The position numbers and the translations under genes are program-made. Shown in pieces: positions 14,960 to 20,142 of a DNA stretch of 20,142 nt (positions within the stretch are counted from its first letter, which is position 1; the number at the start of each line of letters is the position of its first letter). This DNA is from a virus. The stretch covers positions 1 to 20,142 of IMG/VR virus record IMGVR_UViG_3300022187_000330, one strand, 5' to 3'. The notes under the pieces were generated by a model. It saw only the letters and a list, made by a program, of their open reading frames with translations. It did no database searches and was not told the DNA's origin.

Positions 14960-17049
14960 TATTGCTGCATATTCTGAGTTTGTACCCCACCCATTTGCGC
15001 TGGTTGTGTCCCAATCCTACCTATTTGCGCGTTCTGAGCTTGCTGTATAGCAAACTGATACTGCCCAGCGTATTTCTGAAGACGAGCAGCAAAAGCCTCA
15101 TCTTCTTGTAAACGCTTCTGGACATCAGGCTGCTGGCTGTACTGCTGAATAACTTGCAGAGCTGCTTGAGCGCCTGACGGACGCGCTGGAACTTCGATTC
15201 CTGCATAAATTTTTGATAAGTCATCTGTAATATCTTTAAGTAGTTTCTCTTGTGCAACTTCAACAGGCTCAAGAACCCCATCAGCCAACACTGGATCAAC
15301 TGAACCTGCTATCAATGTTAGCAAGTTATCTACATTTATCCTCCCGTTGCGGTCTAGCTGTAGGAGGGAAACCATCTGGTTTAGTTTATTTTCCTGTTTT
15401 TCTGGGTCCGTGTTAAGAACATCGTAGCTAATTGTAACGTCGAAGTTCTCGTCAGCGTTCCCCTTGTTAAACATTTGTGGGTCAGGTACGCCTGTAACCC
15501 GAAAGAATATCTGGTCAGGGCCGAATCGCTGGAAGCAACGGTAGCACTGCGAAACAACTTCAGCACAGTGGCTAAGGAACTTGTCCACTAAGAACTGCTT
15601 CCTAATCTGCGAAATAGGAGACACTTCATCTAGCCCAAAAAGCCTATCCGCTTGACTCTCCATTGTTTTCTCTATCTCAAGAGATCCTTGATTGTACGGA
15701 GGCGTAGGCCCGTACTCAATGTCTCCCTTGCGGCGATAAGGCACGTACCTTCCTGGACCCCAATCTGTAGGAGCTTGGCCTACTGGGTGAAAAATTGGAG
15801 GGACGGTGGCAAGACTATTCCTGTCGATACGGCTATCACGTTCTATCTTGACTTGTTGCTGTATTCCTTTGAGTAGACTTGGGATAGTCATCGTGTCGTA
15901 CAGTCGCTTGCTGTCTTCAGATAGCTTAGTAACTACTACTGGGTAATCCTCGTAGCCGTTAAGCAACTCGAACTTCGCGTACCCAGGTACATCACCATTG
16001 CCACTGAACTCCTTGTGGAATACTGTGCAGTATATTCCTTCGGAGCCGTCCTCCTTATCAACTAGACGTTGAAATCCGTAAACTATTTCTATTAGCTCTT
16101 CAGCTTCGTAAGCGTTGTCGGTAAGGCTTAGTGATCTACGGCCTTCCTGCTCGCGCTCAATGGAGTCTATGTTTACCCCACGGTATTTGTCTATAACCAA
16201 ATCAACAAAATCCTCATTCCACCCATCCGTAGATACTTTATTCTCTAGCTCCTGAGCAGTGTAGTACGTCTTCCAAAAACAGTAAGGCGCTCGCTGTGGA
16301 TCTGTAACATACGGAGGGAAAATAAAGTCCCCATCGGGAGCTAATGTCTTTACCTCTGGAGCATTTACCTGGCGGCGAACAACTGGCAACTCAGCAGATC
16401 CAACATCCGCTAGTTCAGCTAGTGCCTTCTTTGCTCGTTTAACTGTAACGCCATCAAACGTGCGTTGCAGCATAGATACCATCTGATCTTCGTTCTGCCC
16501 AGAAAGAATCATCTCTGCTAACTGAGGGCTAACTTGGGCAATCTGGTTAAGGTCTAGCCTCTGAAGGAACTTCCTGTCCTCTGAGTGCCAACCTACGTAG
16601 CTGATAAGCAATCCACGCTCTAATAAGTAATTAGCCCCTAGCTCCATTTCTTTATTAAAACGGGAAATGTACTTAGAGGAAATCATCCACTTAAGGAAGT
16701 TAGAAACTATCTTAGCCCTGCCTACATCCTGAACCTCTACTGGGAAAGCCCTAATGTTAGCCCTAGACAAAGAAGCCATAAAGAGGGATACAAGGCGAGT
16801 GATTCGCTCATCAATAACATGGCTTTCCATGTCAGATGCTCCTTCCCACGGGAAAGCGTCAGCACCGTGCTTACGAAGATCTCTGCTCTTTCCAGGCCAC
16901 CAATTACGGCGTTCATCATAACTTTCTCTGCACAGATCAAAGTACGCTTCAAGCTCAACCACTGATTGGTCGTAGGCATAACGAAGGGACTCTATATCTG
17001 GTTCAGCACTAACGTAGGTTAGTGACTCTGAAACTGAATCACTTTGCAT
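14959..17049 (-). CDS. Portal protein
   Basis: 696 aa, ATG 17049, overlapping the gene before by 11 nt. The N-terminal region has RESYDERRNWWPGKSRDLRK, PWEGASDMESHVIDERITRL and LSRANIRAFPVEVQDVGRAK, a pattern typical of podovirus-type portals: paired Trp, then P-W-x-G-A-S-D, then a long helix and a beta wing. A stem/wing region follows (about 240-400, with PPYVTDPQRAPYCFWKTYY), then the clip and helix region (DTMTIPSLLKGIQQQVKIER, VGQAPTDWGPGRYVPYRRKG). A long Gln-rich C-terminal tail ends the protein (QPAQMGGVQTQNMQQ), like the barrel end of P22-type portals. It forms the dodecameric ring for DNA entry and exit. Length and position after the large terminase agree. Confidence 0.9.
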   Translation of the reverse strand: MQSDSVSESLTYVSAEPDIESLRYAYDQSVVELEAYFDLCRESYDERRNWWPGKSRDLRKHGADAFPWEGASDMESHVIDERITRLVSLFMASLSRANIRAFPVEVQDVGRAKIVSNFLKWMISSKYISRFNKEMELGANYLLERGLLISYVGWHSEDRKFLQRLDLNQIAQVSPQLAEMILSGQNEDQMVSMLQRTFDGVTVKRAKKALAELADVGSAELPVVRRQVNAPEVKTLAPDGDFIFPPYVTDPQRAPYCFWKTYYTAQELENKVSTDGWNEDFVDLVIDKYRGVNIDSIEREQEGRRSLSLTDNAYEAEELIEIVYGFQRLVDKEDGSEGIYCTVFHKEFSGNGDVPGYAKFELLNGYEDYPVVVTKLSEDSKRLYDTMTIPSLLKGIQQQVKIERDSRIDRNSLATVPPIFHPVGQAPTDWGPGRYVPYRRKGDIEYGPTPPYNQGSLEIEKTMESQADRLFGLDEVSPISQIRKQFLVDKFLSHCAEVVSQCYRCFQRFGPDQIFFRVTGVPDPQMFNKGNADENFDVTISYDVLNTDPEKQENKLNQMVSLLQLDRNGRINVDNLLTLIAGSVDPVLADGVLEPVEVAQEKLLKDITDDLSKIYAGIEVPARPSGAQAALQVIQQYSQQPDVQKRLQEDEAFAARLQKYAGQYQFAIQQAQNAQIGRIGTQPAQMGGVQTQNMQQ

Positions 17050-17266
17050 AAAATCTGCTTTTAATGTCTTCTAGAAGATGGCTAATGTACCACTTGTGTA
17101 CACCTATTCTATCACACAATTCTGATGGTGGTATGTCTTGTTGGTCTTCGCCTCTAACAGTGCGTACAAAAATTTCCCAAGCAAGCAGTCTATCTACTTG
17201 CTCATCTATAAAATCTTGGTCAAGAACCATATTACGCAACGTATCTATAGCTTCGTCCTCTAACAT
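17039..17266 (-). CDS. Small protein with helix-turn-helix-like segment
   Basis: 75 aa, ATG 17266, overlapping the gene before by 35 nt and the portal by 11 nt. The N-terminal half is acidic and helical (MLEDEAIDTLRNMVLDQDFI). The C-terminal half, PPSELCDRIGVHKWYISHLL, has the spacing of a helix-turn-helix (helix, Gly turn, second helix) and ends EDIKSRFYAK. It may bind DNA or a packaging protein. No family assigned, and the helix-turn-helix reading is by eye. Confidence 0.65.
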   Translation of the reverse strand: MLEDEAIDTLRNMVLDQDFIDEQVDRLLAWEIFVRTVRGEDQQDIPPSELCDRIGVHKWYISHLLEDIKSRFYAK

Positions 17267-17603
17267 CTTCTATCATCTCAATCGTTATTGTTTTGCCCTT
17301 CATTTTCCCTTTGTGCTTCCTGGCAATAACAACTGGGACCTTCATCTTAATTTCATCTATGTAAGCAAACACGTAGCTAGGATTAGGAGCTTCAGCTAAT
17401 ACCTTGCCTTTGTAATGCTTAGGAACAATCTCCTCAACGAACATACAGTCAATTAGTATTTTTTGACCTTCTTCGTCCACCCAAGTATTCTTTCCTTTGC
17501 CAGTAAGCATATCAGCAGATAGCTTGCTTTTAGCCAGTTCAAGAAATGAATCGAAGTCTTTAGCAAACTGAGTTGCCAGTTTAGTTAATTTTACTTTAGC
17601 CAT
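17232..17603 (-). CDS. Hypothetical protein after large terminase
   Basis: I chose ATG 17603 (123 aa), 2 nt after the terminase stop; an in-frame TTG at 17609 would add two residues. The N-terminus is Lys-rich and helical (MAKVKLTKLATQFAKDFDSF). The middle is beta-rich (EGQKILIDCMFVEEIVPKHY, then SYVFAYIDEIKMKVPVVIAR), followed by a strongly basic patch KHKGKMKGKTITIE. I do not recognise a family. The location between terminase and portal suggests a packaging or assembly accessory. Confidence 0.7.
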   Translation of the reverse strand: MAKVKLTKLATQFAKDFDSFLELAKSKLSADMLTGKGKNTWVDEEGQKILIDCMFVEEIVPKHYKGKVLAEAPNPSYVFAYIDEIKMKVPVVIARKHKGKMKGKTITIEMIEDVRGRSYRYVA

Positions 17604-17605
17604 AA

Positions 17606-19252
17606 TCAATATCCTAATCCTGAGCGTGTTGTCATCATGCTTCTAGAAAGTACGTGGTCTGGACCGTCTCCTCCATTCGCCATTCGCAAATATCGAATAA
17701 CGTCAAAGAAGTCCTTCAATGGTTCATCTGCCTTGCCAGAAGCGTTATAGTTAATTAAAGAGTCTATTAAGTTTCCGCAGTCTTGGTGAATGTAGCACCT
17801 GGGGCGATTAGCTGAATCTATAGGTACATTGGGGTTGTAGCTGAACCACTCGTCTATTGCACTAATTCCTATCTCTTCCATTCTGCCATCTGACGGAATA
17901 AAGGTCATTCCACAATCATCGAACTCAGTAAACAAGTCATCGTTATCAGAGTTCTCCTTAGCAAAGTACCTACTATCCCCTATCCGCTCGAATACTTCTA
18001 TACCAAGATCTTCCTCAATTTCTGTAAATAAGTCCACGTACCCCTGTACGTTGTACCCTATCTTCTTCGATGCAGGGCCGTAACGCCACTTAGGATCTCC
18101 GAATATCGCCCATTCTCCGTAATAATCCCTGTCAGGCCATTCTTTACGGATGTACACATCACCTTTCTCATTTACTCCTGCCCATAACGCTACGTAATTC
18201 CTGGCTCCCGCTGGGTCAACTACCTGATAACAAGTGTACCTGTGCTTGTCAGATATGTCAGGGAAGGACATCCCGTACTTGTTCGGCTCATCGTTTAAAA
18301 CATTTACCTCTGTGTTAAACAACGGCAGCAAAGAAGTCATGCTCTTTACTGGTATCCCGTAAGCACGAACAAGTATCTCTTCCTCTGGTCTGCCCCTAAG
18401 ATCCTTAGCAATACGCTCGTAACCTCCAAAGGGGTTCTCGTCCGAGTGCAGATAAACCACTGAAGCATCCCTAGATGGACTGTACTGCTTGATAGGAACG
18501 TCTTTATCTATCAAGGAACCATAACGAGTCTGTAACGTCTGTACGTCCTTTAAGTACTCTGCCACAAAGGGAGTATAGCCATCAATCGGAGTAAAGCCTA
18601 TGCCCATCTTGGCATCCCTAGTAGCTAGTCGGAACCTAAGGGTATTTACTAGCGTAGCGTCTCCAAGGTACTCGTCTAGCCAAGCCCCTATATTCAGGCC
18701 AACTGGATCAGGGAAACCGAACTCAAAACCTTCAAGGATAGTCTGGTTGTTGCTGAACTGAGTATAAGTCTTGAAATCTACACGGGTACGGGTATCAGGA
18801 AAGATAAAGCTCTTAGCAGTGAACCCGTTCTGCATACTGTAATTTATGTATCCCTCGATACTCTTAGTCTTCTTCTTGAACTCCTTGGGCATCATCTCCC
18901 ATATCGCTGCTTGCTGCACCTTAATGGAAGTATCCTCGTTCTGACTAAAGCACACTAAGTGACCATCGTTGCTCTCAGTCACTGCCTCCATGACAATCTT
19001 AGCGAACCCTGTAGTTTTACCAGATCTGTTCCCACCAAGGACCAAGCACTCGTTGTACTCCTTTAACCCTTCCTTTATACGCTCCCATCCAGGCAAGTTG
19101 AAGCCATGACGAATAGGATCGTCCTCAGATGCCTTAATCCTACTCTCGTGAGCCTTGTGTAGCTCTTTAAGAAGATTAAGGTCGTTCTCGTACAGCCAGA
19201 TAATTTCCTCTGCTGTAGGAGGAACTAGTAAAGGATGTTCAGTAAATTTAAT
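17606..19252 (-). CDS. terL: Terminase large subunit
   Basis: DNA-packaging motor ATPase and nuclease. Numbered from an ATT codon at 19252 (548 aa): Walker A GNRSGKTT at 74-81, Walker B-like AWLDE with the acidic pair at 193-194, and nuclease-type acidic residues in VVDPAG (D346), IGDSR (D426) and FFDVIRYL (D517). The open frame upstream of the first TTG (19096) encodes 52 residues including EEIIWLYENDLNLLKELHKA and DDPIRHGFN before LPGW, which is the usual N-terminus of this family, so the TTG start would truncate it. No ATG, GTG or TTG exists between the upstream stop (19267-19265) and 19096. ATT 19252 overlaps the preceding gene's stop; CTG 19195 is another option. Function is secure; the start is not. 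Confidence 0.93.
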   Translation of the reverse strand: MKFTEHPLLVPPTAEEIIWLYENDLNLLKELHKAHESRIKASEDDPIRHGFNLPGWERIKEGLKEYNECLVLGGNRSGKTTGFAKIVMEAVTESNDGHLVCFSQNEDTSIKVQQAAIWEMMPKEFKKKTKSIEGYINYSMQNGFTAKSFIFPDTRTRVDFKTYTQFSNNQTILEGFEFGFPDPVGLNIGAWLDEYLGDATLVNTLRFRLATRDAKMGIGFTPIDGYTPFVAEYLKDVQTLQTRYGSLIDKDVPIKQYSPSRDASVVYLHSDENPFGGYERIAKDLRGRPEEEILVRAYGIPVKSMTSLLPLFNTEVNVLNDEPNKYGMSFPDISDKHRYTCYQVVDPAGARNYVALWAGVNEKGDVYIRKEWPDRDYYGEWAIFGDPKWRYGPASKKIGYNVQGYVDLFTEIEEDLGIEVFERIGDSRYFAKENSDNDDLFTEFDDCGMTFIPSDGRMEEIGISAIDEWFSYNPNVPIDSANRPRCYIHQDCGNLIDSLINYNASGKADEPLKDFFDVIRYLRMANGGDGPDHVLSRSMMTTRSGLGY

Positions 19253-19466
19253 TGCTCGCCCAGTCTATTCTCTCTAGCTCTTGTAAGGACTTCTTGGCAA
19301 CTAAGGCCAATAAAATAGCTAGGTTCTCTTGGAAGTACTCTTCTTCCATCTTGTTAAAAACATCGTACTCGAAACCATTCTCCGTAACGGTAGCAACTAA
19401 AACAGTTTTCCACCCTGGAGTAATGGTATCTAAGGACTTCTGAACTAATTCAAGGTTCTGATTCAT
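19248..19466 (-). CDS. Hypothetical small protein
   Basis: 72 aa, ATG sharing a base with the preceding stop (TAATG). The sequence shows beta strands (TPGWKTVLVATVTENGFEYD) then a helix (YFQENLAILLALVAKKSLQE) and ends ERIDWASN. The stop overlaps the probable terminase start region. No family recognised. A fusion to terminase by +1 frameshifting at its end cannot be excluded but has no clear slippery site. Confidence 0.7.
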   Translation of the reverse strand: MNQNLELVQKSLDTITPGWKTVLVATVTENGFEYDVFNKMEEEYFQENLAILLALVAKKSLQELERIDWASN

Positions 19467-19720
19467 TAAATAACTCGCCTTATATCGTGCCTAATAGGGT
19501 CAGCCTTAAAAGGTTTTGTTTCAATGGTGGAGGAAGTGGGATTCGCACCCACGTCTTCAGAAGCTTGCCCCTGAGTCGAATCTATGTTTCCCCCTCTAAA
19601 TCTACTTTCGTACTTCTTGATGTCCGTGTAAAAAGGTTCCTTAGGACGGAATATCCTATTGTACCCATCGTAAAACTTATCCCAATTAGTAGTCCTGTTT
19701 CTATTGCCTTTACCGTTCAT
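19466..19720 (-). CDS. Hypothetical protein containing an embedded tmRNA-like element
   Basis: 84 aa, ATG 19720, overlapping the terminase small-subunit candidate by 11 nt; its stop shares a base with the next ATG (TAATG). The first ~40 residues (MNGKGNRNRTTNWDKFYDGY, then RIFRPKEPFYTDIKKYESRF) are basic and aromatic and look like a genuine short protein. From about residue 42 the frame crosses the tRNA-like element, giving a Ser/Thr/Gly-rich stretch of unconvincing composition (GGNIDSTQGQASEDVGANPT). It resumes as KPFKADPIRHDIRRVI. The coupled junctions at both ends suggest translation goes straight through the RNA element. No known family. Confidence 0.65.
   Translation of the reverse strand: MNGKGNRNRTTNWDKFYDGYNRIFRPKEPFYTDIKKYESRFRGGNIDSTQGQASEDVGANPTSSTIETKPFKADPIRHDIRRVI
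19525..19594 (-). ncRNA. Minimal tRNA-like domain of tmRNA (no tag region)
   Basis: A 70-nt minus-strand segment folds completely as follows. Acceptor stem GGGGGAA with TTCCTCC (7 bp, third pair G-U). D-region ACATAGATTCGAC, containing the tmRNA signature GATTCGAC. Stem TCAGGGG with CTTCTGA (7 bp, two G-U) closed by CAAG. Linker AGAC. T arm GTGGG/CCCAC with 7-base loop TGCGAAT. Then A73 and encoded CCA. The G3-U70 pair plus A73 are the known alanyl-tRNA synthetase identity elements, and tmRNA has GAC directly before its T arm. There is no anticodon arm, so it is not a tRNA. There is no tag frame or pseudoknot region, so it is not a whole tmRNA. The one deviation is G at T-loop position 55. 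Expression and charging are unproven. Confidence 0.68.
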
Positions 19721-20142
19721 CTTCTAAATCTATTACCTGAGCTTCTTTCATCTTGTTTCTAGCCCTCTCCATTAGCTCCTTGTAGTCCTCGTCAGTGTAA
19801 ACCTTCTCCTCCCTGTTAATACTTGTAGCTTCTCCCCTAGCCAACAAAGCCTCCCTAGCTGAATTAGCCTTAGCTATACTAATATCCTTAATGTCCTTAA
19901 ATGTAGGCTTAAGTTCACCTGACTCCATGTCTTCTCGTACCTTCTGTACCATGTCCTCCTCTAAGGAACTAATGTTCAAATAAGAATAAGAAGCTAACTG
20001 ACCACCAAGCTCTCTCCACTTGCCTAGATGATCCGCATAAGTAGCCAGTACCCTAACAATAGTATCCCTCTTAAATCCGTACTTGCGTACTAATTGAGTC
20101 TGAGTCTTGCCACTAGCACTCAAAAATAGTATCTTAGCAGCC
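19710..20142 (-). CDS. Terminase small subunit candidate, partial (5' end beyond window)
   Basis: The frame is open to the right edge (143 complete codons), so a TTG at 20123 is probably not the true start. The visible N-terminus, AAKILFLSASGKTQTQLVRK then YGFKRDTIVRVLAT, reads as a helix-turn-helix (helix, turn at the Gly, recognition helix KRDTIVRVL), expected for the DNA-recognition domain of a small terminase. A helical middle follows (SSLEEDMVQKVREDMESGEL) and a charged C-terminus (YTDEDYKELMERARNKMKEA, ending IDLEDER), which would suit oligomerisation and contact with the large subunit. It sits three genes before the large terminase. A different DNA-binding regulator is the alternative. 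Confidence 0.65.
   Translation of the reverse strand, partial: AAKILFLSASGKTQTQLVRKYGFKRDTIVRVLATYADHLGKWRELGGQLASYSYLNISSLEEDMVQKVREDMESGELKPTFKDIKDISIAKANSAREALLARGEATSINREEKVYTDEDYKELMERARNKMKEAQVIDLEDER

Noticed and set aside
19525-19594. Ordinary tRNA gene
   Set aside because: The acceptor and T arm fit, but there is no anticodon stem-loop and no true D stem; the middle stem has a 4-base loop.

Overview
The window is about 20 kb of a tailed-phage (podovirus-type) genome, moderately AT-rich. All convincing genes lie on the minus strand, so the operon reads from high to low coordinates. Identified in order of transcription: a terminase small-subunit candidate, the large terminase, portal, scaffold, major capsid protein, a head-tail adaptor, appendage proteins, a lysis-like membrane cassette, a block of tiny basic Cys-containing proteins, a tail nozzle, a tail fibre, a collagen-like protein and a coiled-coil protein that runs off the left edge. 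The adaptor plus nozzle pair with no tape measure, sheath or long tail points to a short-tailed phage. The style (tiny genes, one-base stop/start overlaps, and a small protein resembling a family I recall from marine viruses) suggests a marine uncultured phage. That habitat is an inference. There is no bacterial housekeeping gene, integrase, tRNA, CRISPR array or insertion sequence.

Layout. 20142-17039: packaging genes. 17049-14342: portal and two small proteins. 14346-12147: a self-contained capsid cassette. It opens with an extended -10 promoter inside a near-perfect palindrome, continues through scaffold and capsid, and closes with a strong rho-independent terminator. 12142-7678: connector and decoration/appendage proteins, ending in a 550-residue putative tail appendage. 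7681-6919: three membrane proteins resembling holins. 6917-6065: five very small Lys/Gly/Cys-rich proteins. 6064-2667: nozzle and fibre. 2664-1: a second candidate promoter, the collagen-like protein and the coiled-coil protein. Nine gene junctions are TAATG (stop and start sharing one base), two are ATGA and one is TGATG, so translation is probably coupled along most of the operon. No stretch longer than about 100 bases lacks a gene.

The most unusual object lies at 19525-19594, inside the small gene after the terminase small-subunit candidate. The minus strand there can fold into a complete, minimal tRNA-like domain of transfer-messenger RNA (tmRNA). It has a 7-bp acceptor stem with the alanine G3-U70 wobble and A73, the tmRNA-type GATTCGAC D-loop, a 7-bp capped stem in place of the long P2 helix, a GAC linker, a 5-bp T arm, and an encoded CCA. 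There is no tag-coding part. It may be an alanine-charged RNA mimic, a processing signal or a capture/attachment relic; the sequence cannot decide.

Small genes that a length cutoff would miss are included: 26, 55, 20, 33 and 43 residues. The large terminase has a conserved-looking N-terminal extension but no ATG, GTG or TTG start for it.
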